The translations under genes were made by a program, and so were the position numbers. A DNA stretch of 64,000 nt from Frigoribacterium sp. MEB024 (lineage in GTDB: Bacteria; Actinomycetota; Actinomycetes; Actinomycetales; Microbacteriaceae). The stretch lies in assembly GCF_000878135.1 (NCBI RefSeq), contig NZ_JXQZ01000023.1, positions 28,981 through 92,980 on the forward strand, in the 5' to 3' direction. The notes below the pieces were generated by a model that made no database searches, was not told where the DNA came from, and saw only the letters and a program-made list of their open reading frames with translations. This document shows positions 45,015 to 54,786 of this stretch, piece after piece; position 1 is the first letter of the stretch; each line of letters starts with the position of its first letter.

Positions 45015-46136
45015 TCAGACCCCCTCGAAGCCGGCGGTGATGCGGTCGGCCAGCGCTTCGCGGTCTTCGAGGGGCAGGAAGCACGACGCGGCGGCGTTGA
45101 GCTGGAAGGTCTCGTGGTCGTCGAGGTCGTAGTCGAAGGCCTGGCTGAGGAGGGCGAGCTCTTTGCAGAGACTCGTGTCGCTCATCAGACGGTTGTCGGT
45201 GTTGACCGTCACGCCGTAACCGAGCTGGTAGAGCAGGTCGAAGGGGTGGTCGTCGAGGTCCCTGCCCCAGGCCGCGATGGCACCGGTCTGCAGGTTGGAC
45301 TGCGGTGACAGCTCGAGCGGGATCTCGCGGTCGCGCACCCACGAGGCGATGGGCCCGATCTCGACCGTGGAGGTCGACCCCTTGCTCGCGACGACGCGGA
45401 TGTCCTCGGCGATGCGGACACCGTGGCCGAGTCGGAGGGCCCGCCCGTCGATCAGCGCGCCACGGATGCTGTCGAGGCCGTCGGCCTCGCCCGCGTGCAC
45501 CGTGACGGGCATGAACTCGCGGGCCAGCAAGTCGAAGGCGACCTTGTGGTCGGCGGCCGGGTACCCGGCCTCGGGACCGGCGATGTCGAAGGCCAGCACG
45601 CCGTTCTCGCGATGGCGGACCGCGAGCTGGGCGATCTCGAGCGATCGCTCGCCCTGGCGCAACGCACTGAGGATCTGCCCGACCGAGATCTCGTACCCGT
45701 CGGCGGCGAGCGAGCGCACAGCCGACGCGAAGCCCGCCTGCACCGCCTCGACCGCCTGGTCGAGGGTGAGCCCCTGCCGCTGGTGCTGCTCGGGGGCCCA
45801 GCGGACCTCGGCGTGGACGACACCGTCGGCGGCCAGGTCGAGGACGAACTCGTGGGCGACCCGGGTCAACTGGTCGGCGGTCTGCATGACCGCGACCGTG
45901 AGCTCGAAGGTGGCGAGGTAGTCGACGAGGGTGCCGGAGTCGGCGTTCTCGACGAACCAGCGACGCAACGCCTCGGGTTCGGAGGCGGGGAGGTCGACGC
46001 CGGCCTCGACCGCGAGGTCGACGACGGTCTCGGGTCGGAGGCCCCCGTCGAGGTGGTCGTGCAGCGAGACCTTGGGCAGGGCCGCGAGCCGCGGGCCCCC
46101 GTTCGGCAGCCGGTAGTCCTTGTCGGGAGCGCTCAT
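45015..46136 (-). CDS. add: Adenosine deaminase
   Basis: A 373-residue metal-dependent deaminase turning adenosine into inosine, which PunA can then split. It shows VSLHDHLDGGL (zinc His-x-His), HAEVRWAPEQHQRQGL, TVHAGEADG with the catalytic Glu, RLGHGV and VTVNTDNRLMSDTSL. ATG at 46136 has TAGATT 6 bases upstream. A strong hairpin separates it from deoA, so add-IIA-IIB may form an independent unit. Confidence 0.95.
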   Translation of the reverse strand: MSAPDKDYRLPNGGPRLAALPKVSLHDHLDGGLRPETVVDLAVEAGVDLPASEPEALRRWFVENADSGTLVDYLATFELTVAVMQTADQLTRVAHEFVLDLAADGVVHAEVRWAPEQHQRQGLTLDQAVEAVQAGFASAVRSLAADGYEISVGQILSALRQGERSLEIAQLAVRHRENGVLAFDIAGPEAGYPAADHKVAFDLLAREFMPVTVHAGEADGLDSIRGALIDGRALRLGHGVRIAEDIRVVASKGSTSTVEIGPIASWVRDREIPLELSPQSNLQTGAIAAWGRDLDDHPFDLLYQLGYGVTVNTDNRLMSDTSLCKELALLSQAFDYDLDDHETFQLNAAASCFLPLEDREALADRITAGFEGV

Positions 46137-46142
46137 GCCCTC

Positions 46143-46148
46143 AATCTA
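46143..46148 (-). promoter_or_regulatory. Candidate -10 box for leaderless add
   Basis: TAGATT on the minus strand ends 6 bases before the add ATG, in the 135-base gap after deoA and its terminator. Confidence 0.4.
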
Positions 46149-46209
46149 CTAGCGGTCCGGCCGACGACTCTGGACGCGCGCCACGAGAGAGGTGCGCGCA
46201 CAGCGAGAA

Positions 46210-46246
46210 CCGGCACCGCGCCTCCTGGACGGAGGCGCGGTGCCGG
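46210..46246 (-). terminator. Strong hairpin terminator after deoA
   Basis: A perfect 16-bp stem (46210-46225 with 46231-46246) and 5-base loop, 25 bases past the deoA stop in the direction of transcription and upstream of add. Confidence 0.7.
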
Positions 46247-46271
46247 AGGATCGTCCGTCGGACGAGCCCGG

Positions 46272-47567
<1,296 letters not shown>

Positions 47568-47650
47568 GGCGGGGCTCCTAGCGGTGGTGCGGTGGGTGGT
47601 GCGAGGGCGCGACCACGGGGTCGCGACCGGGAGGGACGAGGAGGCGCGGG

Positions 47651-48088
47651 TCAGCCCTGCGAGGCGCGGTACGCCTCGAGCTGCCGCGGTCCGAACGCGT
47701 CGGGGATCACCTCGTCGATGGTCTTGAAGCCCGAGACGGTGTCGAGGACCATGGCTTCGTCGGAGTGTTCGTAGAGCAGCTGACGGCACCGCCCGCAGGG
47801 CATCAGGACCCCGCCGTTGCCGTCGACGCACGCGAAGGCGACCAGACGGCCGCCTCCCGACATGACGAGGTCGGACACCAGTGAGCACTCGGCGCAGAGG
47901 GTGATGCCGTACGAGGCGTTCTCGACGTTGCAGCCCGAGACGATCCGACCGTCGTCCGTGACGGCCGCGGCCCCCACGGGGAAGTTCGAGTAGGGGACGT
48001 ACGCCTTGCGCATGGCGTCGCGGGCGGCCCCGCGGAGGGCGTCCCAGTCGGTCTCGGCGACGACCGACTCGCTGCTGCGGGCGGTCAC
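47651..48088 (-). CDS. cdd: Cytidine deaminase
   Basis: A 145-residue homotetrameric-type deaminase turning cytidine or deoxycytidine to uridine forms. AYVPYSNFPVGAAAV, SGCNVENASYGITLCAECSLVS and MPCGRCRQLLYE hold the zinc Cys residues and catalytic Glu. GTG at 48088 overlaps the stop of the upstream permease (GTGA). It is part of the importer-to-salvage operon and is followed by deoA. Confidence 0.95.
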   Translation of the reverse strand: MTARSSESVVAETDWDALRGAARDAMRKAYVPYSNFPVGAAAVTDDGRIVSGCNVENASYGITLCAECSLVSDLVMSGGGRLVAFACVDGNGGVLMPCGRCRQLLYEHSDEAMVLDTVSGFKTIDEVIPDAFGPRQLEAYRASQG

Positions 48089-49374
48089 GACTTGATGTAG
48101 GGCTTGCCCGAGGCCGCGGGGCCCCGGGACTGCCCGACCAGGCCGGCGACCGCGAAGATCGTCACGACGTACGGCAGCATGAGCATGAACTCGCTGGGCA
48201 CCGGCGAACCGATGGCCCCGAGCACGTTCTGCAGGTTGCTCGCGAAGCCGAAGAGCAATGCAGCGAGCGTGGCCCGGATCGGGTCCCACCGACCGAAGAT
48301 GACCGCGGCCAGGGCGATGAAGCCGGCCCCCGCCGTCATCTCTTTCTGGAAGTTGCCGAGCGAGCCGAGCGTGAAGTACGCCCCGCCGAGGCCTGCGATG
48401 GCCCCCGCGAGGGAGACGTTCCAGAAGCGGGTGGCGTTGACCTTGATGCCCACGGTGTCGGCCGCCTGCGGGTGCTCGCCGACCGAACGGAGGCGCAGCC
48501 CCCACCGCGTGCGGAAGAGACCGTAGAAGACGACCGCGATCGCGATGTACATGAGGTAGACGATGATCGTCTGACGGAAGAAGACCGGCCCGACGATCGG
48601 GATCTGGCTCAGCACCGGGATGTCGAGCTGCGGGAAGCGCACCCCGCGGTTCAGCGATTCCGACTTCGACAGCACCTGCGAGTACAGGAAGCTGGTCAGG
48701 CCCGTGACGAGCACGTTGAGCACGACGCCGACGATGACCTGGTCGACGATGTACCGGATGCTGAAGACGGCGAGCACCATCGACACGAGCACGCCCGCGA
48801 TCATCGCCCCGACCAGGCCGACGTAGGCCGACCCGGTCGCCGAGGCGACCATCGCCGAGACGAAGGCCCCGGCGAGCAGCTGCCCCTCGATGGCGACGTT
48901 GACGACGCCGACCCGCTCGCTGATCACGCCGCCGAGGGCGCCGAAGATCAGCGGGGTGCTGAGCGCGAGCGCGCCGAGGAGCAGACCGGGCACCGGGATG
49001 GTCTGACCGGCGCTCGCCCACGTGAGGAAGCCGAGCAGGAAGAGGACGCCGAACACGGCGATCAGCCAGATCGGCACCTTCTCGAAACGGACGGCGCGCA
49101 GCACGGCGACGACGGTGATGAGGGCCAGGAGCACCGTGAGCACGATGCCCGTGCCCGCCGCCGGCAGGACCGCGTCGGGCAAGGCGAAGAAGTCGGTCGC
49201 GGTCGACAGGCGGAAGGTGCTCTCGCCGTCTCTCGCCAGGCCGAGGAAGAGCACGGCGGCGACGACGGTGAAGATCGCGAACGCGATCGGGGCCTTGAGG
49301 CTGCGGGTCGTGGTCCGGGCCAGGTCGGGCGACGGTGCGGCGGGGACCGCCGTGTCGGGGGTGAGCGTGCTCAC
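48085..49374 (-). CDS. Nucleoside ABC importer, permease subunit 2
   Basis: A 429-residue permease with about ten membrane helices, of the BPD_transp_2 class used by BMP-type nucleoside importers (NupQ-like). Its signature is IFGALGGVISERVGVVNVAIEGQLLAGAF followed by AGVLVSMVLAVFSIRYIVDQVIVGVVLNVLVTGL. GTG at 49374 overlaps the stop of the other permease gene, and its stop overlaps the cdd start. Confidence 0.92.
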   Translation of the reverse strand: MSTLTPDTAVPAAPSPDLARTTTRSLKAPIAFAIFTVVAAVLFLGLARDGESTFRLSTATDFFALPDAVLPAAGTGIVLTVLLALITVVAVLRAVRFEKVPIWLIAVFGVLFLLGFLTWASAGQTIPVPGLLLGALALSTPLIFGALGGVISERVGVVNVAIEGQLLAGAFVSAMVASATGSAYVGLVGAMIAGVLVSMVLAVFSIRYIVDQVIVGVVLNVLVTGLTSFLYSQVLSKSESLNRGVRFPQLDIPVLSQIPIVGPVFFRQTIIVYLMYIAIAVVFYGLFRTRWGLRLRSVGEHPQAADTVGIKVNATRFWNVSLAGAIAGLGGAYFTLGSLGNFQKEMTAGAGFIALAAVIFGRWDPIRATLAALLFGFASNLQNVLGAIGSPVPSEFMLMLPYVVTIFAVAGLVGQSRGPAASGKPYIKS

Positions 49375-50645
49375 TTGGTGACCACCGCCTCCTTGTTCGA
49401 GGCCTTGCGCACCGGGCGGAGGCCCGGGGCCGGCAGACGGAAGATCGCTCGGACCAGCGGGGGCGCGGCCACGAACAACACGATGAGGGACTGCACGACG
49501 AGGACGATGTCGATCGGCACGCCGTTGGCGGCCTGCATCGAGTACCCGCCTGCCTTGAGCGCCCCGAAGAGGACACCGGCACCGAAGACGCCCCACGGCC
49601 GCGAGCGACCGAGCAGCGCGACCGTGATCGCGTCGAAGCCGATGCCGGCGTCGATGCCCGAGGTGAAGCCGCTGGTGAGCGTGCCGAGCACCTGCGTCGA
49701 CCCGGCGACACCCGCGAGCGCACCGGAGATGAGCATCGCGTAGAGGTAGATGTTCTTGACGTTCATGCCGGCCGTTCGGGCCGCGTGCGGGTTCTCGCCC
49801 ACGGCACGGAACCGGAAGCCGAGCGTCGACCGGTTGATCAGCCACCAGACGACGGCCGTGATGACGATGACCAGCACGAAGCCCCAGTTGAGGTTGTACC
49901 GGGCCCCGAACAGGTCGGGCAGGATCGCGGTGTCGAGCGTGGCGGGCGACTTCGGGTTCGCACTGCCCGGGGCCTGCAGCAGGCCCTGCGTGCGCAGCAT
50001 GAAGGCGAGCAGGTAGAAGGCGATGTAGTTGAGCATGATCGTGAGGATCACCTCGTGGGCGCCGGTGCGGGCCTTGAGCAGACCCACGATGCCGCCCCAG
50101 AGCGCACCGGCCGCGATGCCGGCGGCGAGGGCGAGCGGGAGGTGCACGGCGAGCGGCAGGTGGAACGAGAATCCCACCCACCCGGCGGCGGCCGAGGCCA
50201 TCAGCATCTGCCCACGGGCACCGATGTTGAACAGGCCCACGCGGAACGCCACCGCGACGCCGAGGCCCGCGGCGATGAGCGGCACGGCGTAGTTGAGCGT
50301 CTCGGTCAGCGGACGGATGCCCGCCGCGAAGCCGTCGACCCGGAAGTTGTAGATCGCGCCCTGGAAGAGCGACGAGTACGACCCGCCGACCGCGGCCCAG
50401 AACGCCTGGAAGAAGTCGGCCGGGCGTGAGAAGAAGTACCCCAGGGTGCCCTGGACGGTGGTGTCGGTGAACCCGATCAACAGGCCGGAGACGACGAGGG
50501 CCAGCACGACGGCGAGCACCGAGATGGCCGCGTTGCCCGTCGTGATCTCTCGCAGGAGGCGCGAGCCGCGTCCCTCGGCCGACTCCGGTGACGACGGGGC
50601 GGGTGGTGTGCCCTGGCCCTGCGTGGTGGTCGTGGCGTCGCTCAC
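49371..50645 (-). CDS. Nucleoside ABC importer, permease subunit 1
   Basis: A 424-residue permease with about ten membrane helices, NupP-like. It contains PLIAAGLGVAVAFRVGLFNIGARGQMLMASA and LLKARTGAHEVILTIMLNYIAFYLL, typical of the class. GTG at 50645 overlaps the ATPase stop by 4 bases. The two permeases differ in sequence and probably form a heterodimer. Confidence 0.92.
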   Translation of the reverse strand: MSDATTTTQGQGTPPAPSSPESAEGRGSRLLREITTGNAAISVLAVVLALVVSGLLIGFTDTTVQGTLGYFFSRPADFFQAFWAAVGGSYSSLFQGAIYNFRVDGFAAGIRPLTETLNYAVPLIAAGLGVAVAFRVGLFNIGARGQMLMASAAAGWVGFSFHLPLAVHLPLALAAGIAAGALWGGIVGLLKARTGAHEVILTIMLNYIAFYLLAFMLRTQGLLQAPGSANPKSPATLDTAILPDLFGARYNLNWGFVLVIVITAVVWWLINRSTLGFRFRAVGENPHAARTAGMNVKNIYLYAMLISGALAGVAGSTQVLGTLTSGFTSGIDAGIGFDAITVALLGRSRPWGVFGAGVLFGALKAGGYSMQAANGVPIDIVLVVQSLIVLFVAAPPLVRAIFRLPAPGLRPVRKASNKEAVVTK

Positions 50646-52162
50646 GCTGCCTGCTCCGTTCCCTGCGGCATCTCGCCGGCCATCATGAGCCCCAGCACGT
50701 CGCGAGGGGTGTCCGCCGGCACGATGCCGACGATGGTGCCGCGGTACATCACGGCGATGCGGTCCGCCAGGGCGGCGACCTCGTCGAGCTCGGTCGAGAC
50801 GACGATGACGGGCACGCCCTGGTCGCGTGTCTCGACGATGCGCTTGTGCACGAACTCGATCGAGCCGACGTCGATGCCCCGGGTGGGCTGGGCCGCCACG
50901 AAGAGCCGCAGGTCGCGGCTCAGCTCGCGCGCCAGCACGACCTTCTGCTGGTTGCCGCCCGAGAGGCGGCCGGCGGGAGTCGTGATGCCCTGGGTGCGGA
51001 TGTCGAACTCCTTCACCTTGGCCACGGCGAACGCCGCGAGGTCGGCGAGCTTCAACGAGCCACGCTTCACGAAGGGGCCGGACTGCGAGCGGTCGAGCAT
51101 GAGGTTCTCGGCGACGGTGAACTCGCCCACGAGTCCGTCCTGGTTGCGGTCCTCGGGGACGAAGCCGACACCGGCGTCGAGCACCTGGCGGACGCTGCGA
51201 CCGGTGATGTCGCGTCCGTCGAGCGAGACGCGGCCCTCGACCCGTGGCTGCAGGCCGAGGATGGCCTCGGTCAGCTCGGTCTGGCCGTTGCCCTGGACGC
51301 CGGCGATGGCGAGGATCTCGCCCCGGCGGACCTCGAACGACACGTCGTCCACGACGACCTGCCCGATGGGATCGACCACCCGGAGGTTCTGGACCACCAG
51401 GGCGGGCTCGCCGGCTCGGGCCGGTGCCTTCTGGACGGTGAGCTCGACGGCGCGACCGACCATGAGCGAGGCGAGCTCGGCGTTCGAGGCGGTCGGCTCG
51501 GCCTCGCCGACGACCTTGCCCAGGCGGATCACCGTGATGCGGGTGGCGACCTCGCGCACCTCGCGGAGCTTGTGGGTGATGAAGACGATGGCGGTGCCGG
51601 CGTCGCGCAGCTGACGCATGATCACCATGAGCTCGTCGGTCTCTTGCGGCGTCAGGACGGCGGTGGGCTCGTCGAACACGAGCACCTTCGCGTCGCGGGA
51701 CAGGGCCTTGATGATCTCGACGCGCTGCTGCACGCCGACGGGCAGCTCTTCGACCAGGGCGTCGGGGTCGATGTCGAACCCGAACCGGCTGCTGATCTCA
51801 CGCACCTTGGCACGGGCCGCGGCGAGGTCGAGCCGTCCACCGGACTTGGTCTCTTCGTGGCCGAGCATGACGTTCTCGGCGACGGTGAACACGGGGACGA
51901 GCATGAAGTGCTGGTGGACCATGCCGATGCCGGCGCCCATGGCGTCGCCCGGGCCCGAGAAGTGCTGGACGGCGTCGTCGAGCAGGATCTCGCCCTCGTC
52001 GGCCTGGTACAGGCCGTAGAGGACGTTCATCAGCGTGGACTTGCCGGCACCGTTCTCGCCGAGCAGGCAGTGGATCTCGCCGGGCTCGACGGTCAGGCTG
52101 ATGTGGTCGTTGGCGGTCAGTGCGCCGAATCGCTTGGTGATGCCCCGCAGTTCGAGCTTCAT
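50642..52162 (-). CDS. Nucleoside ABC importer, double ATPase subunit
   Basis: A 506-residue protein with two ABC modules. The first has Walker A GENGAGKST near residue 35 and VLVFDEPTAVLTPQE (Walker B); the second has a degenerate P-loop (GVQGNGQTELTEAI) and signature RLSGGNQQKVVLAREL, as in RbsA/MglA and NupO-type ATPases. It powers the BMP-dependent importer. ATG at 52162 lies 156 bases past the lipoprotein gene, with a strong hairpin in between. Confidence 0.94.
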   Translation of the reverse strand: MKLELRGITKRFGALTANDHISLTVEPGEIHCLLGENGAGKSTLMNVLYGLYQADEGEILLDDAVQHFSGPGDAMGAGIGMVHQHFMLVPVFTVAENVMLGHEETKSGGRLDLAAARAKVREISSRFGFDIDPDALVEELPVGVQQRVEIIKALSRDAKVLVFDEPTAVLTPQETDELMVIMRQLRDAGTAIVFITHKLREVREVATRITVIRLGKVVGEAEPTASNAELASLMVGRAVELTVQKAPARAGEPALVVQNLRVVDPIGQVVVDDVSFEVRRGEILAIAGVQGNGQTELTEAILGLQPRVEGRVSLDGRDITGRSVRQVLDAGVGFVPEDRNQDGLVGEFTVAENLMLDRSQSGPFVKRGSLKLADLAAFAVAKVKEFDIRTQGITTPAGRLSGGNQQKVVLARELSRDLRLFVAAQPTRGIDVGSIEFVHKRIVETRDQGVPVIVVSTELDEVAALADRIAVMYRGTIVGIVPADTPRDVLGLMMAGEMPQGTEQAA

Positions 52163-52240
52163 CTCAGGTGGCTACCTCGGGTCTAGGCATTCGGGTCGGT
52201 CGGACGGCACCGGGTCGGCGGCCCGCCCACGGGCGTTGAG

Positions 52241-52279
52241 AGGGCCGGGAGCGACGGGGTGACCGTCGCTCCCGGCCCT
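52241..52279 (-). terminator. Strong hairpin between lipoprotein and importer genes
   Basis: A perfect 17-bp stem (52241-52257 with 52263-52279) and 5-base loop, 40 bases past the BMP lipoprotein stop and about 80 bases before the ATPase. It probably acts as a partial terminator that leaves the binding protein in excess. Confidence 0.65.
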
Positions 52280-52318
52280 GGGTCAGTCGATGCTAATCGA
52301 TGACGGGAGGTGCTTTCG

Positions 52319-53404
52319 TCAGCTGGTGAGCGCCGACGGCGACTCGACCTCGATCGAACCGTCGATGATGCCGGCCTTGATGGTGTCGAGCTCGTCCTGC
52401 AGACCGGAGTCGACCTTGTCGGCGTAGTCGTGGAACGGGGCGATGCCGACGCCGTCGTTCTCGAGCGTGCCCACGTAGGGCGTGCTCGAGAACTTGTCCT
52501 CGCTGGCCTGCGTGACGACCGCGTCGGTCGCCTGCTTGATGCCCTTCAGCACCGAGGTGAGGAAGAGGTCCTTGTTGGCGCTGTCGGTCTCGTAGGTGTC
52601 GCTGTCGGCACCGACCAGGACGACGTCCTTGCCGGAGTCGCGGATCGCCTCGGCGGCGCTCTGGTAGATCGGGCCGCCGACCGGCAGGATGACGTCGGCG
52701 TTCTGGTCGATCAGCGTCTGGGCGCTCTGCTTGGCCGTGGTGCCGGCCTCGAAGCCGCCCGTGAAGCTGCCGGTCTGGGAGTCGACGTCCCAGCCGACGA
52801 CCTTGACGTCCTTGCTCTTCTGCTCGTTGTAGTACTTCACGCCGTCGGCGAAGCCGTCCATGAAGATCGTGACGGTCGGGAACTGCATGCCGCCGAAGGT
52901 GCCCACGACGCCCGTCTTCGAGTAGCTCGCCGCCGCGTAGCCCGCGAGGAACGCGGCCTCGGAGGTGTTGAAGGTGATCGGCTGCACGTTGTCGGCCGTG
53001 ATCGACGCGTCGTCGATGGTGGCGTAGTTGATGCCCGAGTTCGCCTCGGCCGCCGACTTGGTCGCGTCGGCGAGTGCGAAGCCGACCGTGACGATCAGGT
53101 TGCAGCCCTGGTCGGCGAGGTTCGACAGGTTGGCGTCGTAGACCGTCTCGTCGGCCGACTCGACCGTCTTGGGGGTCGACCCGATGGCCTTCGCGGCCTC
53201 GGTCAGGCCCTCGTAGCCGAGCTGGTTGAACGACTTGTCGTCGAAGCCGCCGGCGTCGGAGACCATGCAAGGGACGAAGTCGCTCGAGGCGCCGCTGGTC
53301 GAGCCAGAGCCGCTCTCGGGGGCCGAGGCACAGCCGGCCAGGATGACGGCGGTGCTCGCCAGGGCGAGGCCGCTGAGCACGGCCTTGCGCGCAGTTGTAG
53401 TCAA
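52319..53404 (-). CDS. BMP family nucleoside-binding lipoprotein
   Basis: A 361-residue lipoprotein with lipobox LAGC (Cys at residue 25) and a periplasmic-binding fold. FVPCMVSDAGGFDDKSFNQLGYEGL and VVGTFGGMQFPTVTIFMDGFADGVKYYNE are typical of BMP/Med family nucleoside receptors. The start is the unusual TTG at 53404: a GGAGG ribosome site lies 5 bases before it, while a GTG at 53431 has none. It is the first gene of the importer operon. Confidence 0.92.
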   Translation of the reverse strand: MTTTARKAVLSGLALASTAVILAGCASAPESGSGSTSGASSDFVPCMVSDAGGFDDKSFNQLGYEGLTEAAKAIGSTPKTVESADETVYDANLSNLADQGCNLIVTVGFALADATKSAAEANSGINYATIDDASITADNVQPITFNTSEAAFLAGYAAASYSKTGVVGTFGGMQFPTVTIFMDGFADGVKYYNEQKSKDVKVVGWDVDSQTGSFTGGFEAGTTAKQSAQTLIDQNADVILPVGGPIYQSAAEAIRDSGKDVVLVGADSDTYETDSANKDLFLTSVLKGIKQATDAVVTQASEDKFSSTPYVGTLENDGVGIAPFHDYADKVDSGLQDELDTIKAGIIDGSIEVESPSALTS

Positions 53405-53409
53405 GTTGT

Positions 53410-53414
53410 CCTCC
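53410..53414 (-). promoter_or_regulatory. Ribosome binding site fixing a TTG start
   Basis: GGAGG (minus strand) at a 5-base spacing from TTG at 53404. This decides the start of the nucleoside-binding lipoprotein and is the strongest such site in the window. Confidence 0.7.
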
Positions 53415-53571
53415 AGGGTGCAGCCCGGCACGAGGCGCGCCGGGTGGGTATGGCTGACAGATTACCTACTGTGACGAGCGTCGCCGACCCTCGGGTGGTA
53501 GCGATGCCGAGGCGTTACACAGTCGCGACCACGACTTAACGAACACGAAACGTCCACGACTCCTGACGAGC

Positions 53572-54690
53572 TCAGAGGACGTCGCTGCGCCCGCTCAGCT
53601 TGAGGGCGTCGACGACGCTCTTGACGCGTTGCGCGTTCGCCGTCGTCGTGACGAGCAGCGCGTCGGGGGTGTCGACCACGATGATGTCGTTGACGCCGAT
53701 CAGCGAGATCAGCCGGCCGCTGTTGCCGACGACGATGCCGCTCGAGCTGTCGGCCAGGACGCGGGCGTTCTCGCCGAGGATGGCCAGGTCGCTCTTGCGA
53801 CCGCCGGCGTGCAGCTTTGCGATGGACGCGAAGTCGCCGACGTCGTCCCAGTCGAAGTCCCCGGGCACGACGGCCAACCGGCCCGCCGCAGCCGCCGGTT
53901 CGGCGACCGTGTAGTCGATGGCGATCTTCTCGAGGCCGGGCCACACCTTGTCGACGACGGCGCCGCGTCTCGGGGTGTCCCACGCGTCCGCGAGCTCTTC
54001 GATGCCCTCGAGCAGGTCGGGCCGGGTCTCGCCCAGCTGCTCGAGCAGCCGGTCGGCGCGCGAGATGAACATGCCGCCGTTCCAGAGGTAGTCGCCTCCG
54101 GAGACGTACCGTTCGGCCGTCTCGAGGTCGGGCTTCTCGACGAAGGACTCGACCGTGCGGGCGCTCGGTGCCCCCTCGATGTCGAGGGGAGCCCCGACGT
54201 GGATGTAGCCGAACCCGATCGCGGGCTCGGTGGGGGTGATGCCGATCGTGGCGATGTATCCCTCGTCGGCGGCGACGATGGCCTCGCGAACCGCGCGACC
54301 GAAGCCGCGGGTGTCGGCGATGACGTGGTCGGCGGCGAACGAGCCGATGATGACGTCCGGCTCGCGCCGACGGAGCACGGCGGCGGCCAGACCGATGGCC
54401 GCGGTGCTGTCCTTGGGCTCGCTCTCGAGGACGACGTTGTGGTCGGCGAGCCCGGGCAGCTGCGACTCGACCGCCGCACGGTGCGCCCGACCGGTGACGA
54501 CCATGATGCGCTGGTCGCCGTTGAGCGGGGCGAGACGGTCCCAGGTGCCGCGCAGCAGGGTCGAGCCGCTGCCCGTGAGGTCGTGCAGGAACTTCGGCGC
54601 GTCGGCCCGGCTGAGGGGCCAGAGCCGGGACCCGATGCCGCCCGCCGGGATGATGCTGTAGAACCGGTCGAGGCTTTCCTGGATCGTCAT
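53572..54690 (-). CDS. manC: Mannose-1-phosphate guanylyltransferase
   Basis: A 372-residue enzyme making GDP-mannose from GTP and mannose-1-phosphate. PAGGIGSRLWPLSRADAPKF is the nucleotidyltransferase signature; FVEKPD and WNGGMF follow as usual. The cupin isomerase domain of bifunctional forms is absent. ATG at 54690 has TAAGGT 6 bases upstream, which could be a -10 or a weak ribosome site. It diverges from a likely mannosyltransferase that could use its product. The 167-base gap between it and the nucleoside lipoprotein holds nothing recognisable. Confidence 0.93.
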   Translation of the reverse strand: MTIQESLDRFYSIIPAGGIGSRLWPLSRADAPKFLHDLTGSGSTLLRGTWDRLAPLNGDQRIMVVTGRAHRAAVESQLPGLADHNVVLESEPKDSTAAIGLAAAVLRRREPDVIIGSFAADHVIADTRGFGRAVREAIVAADEGYIATIGITPTEPAIGFGYIHVGAPLDIEGAPSARTVESFVEKPDLETAERYVSGGDYLWNGGMFISRADRLLEQLGETRPDLLEGIEELADAWDTPRRGAVVDKVWPGLEKIAIDYTVAEPAAAAGRLAVVPGDFDWDDVGDFASIAKLHAGGRKSDLAILGENARVLADSSSGIVVGNSGRLISLIGVNDIIVVDTPDALLVTTTANAQRVKSVVDALKLSGRSDVL

Positions 54691-54696
54691 GCGTTC

Positions 54697-54702
54697 ACCT
54701 TA
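54697..54702 (-). promoter_or_regulatory. Candidate -10 box for leaderless manC
   Basis: TAAGGT on the minus strand, 6 bases before the manC ATG. The same bases contain AAGG, so a ribosome site is the alternative. Confidence 0.3.
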
Positions 54703-54786
54703 TCGACGCCCCTCCTCCATGCCGCCGATCCCCTCCCGCCACCGTCGCCGGTGAGGCTCGTGGCACGAGCAGTCCGAGGAGGACCG

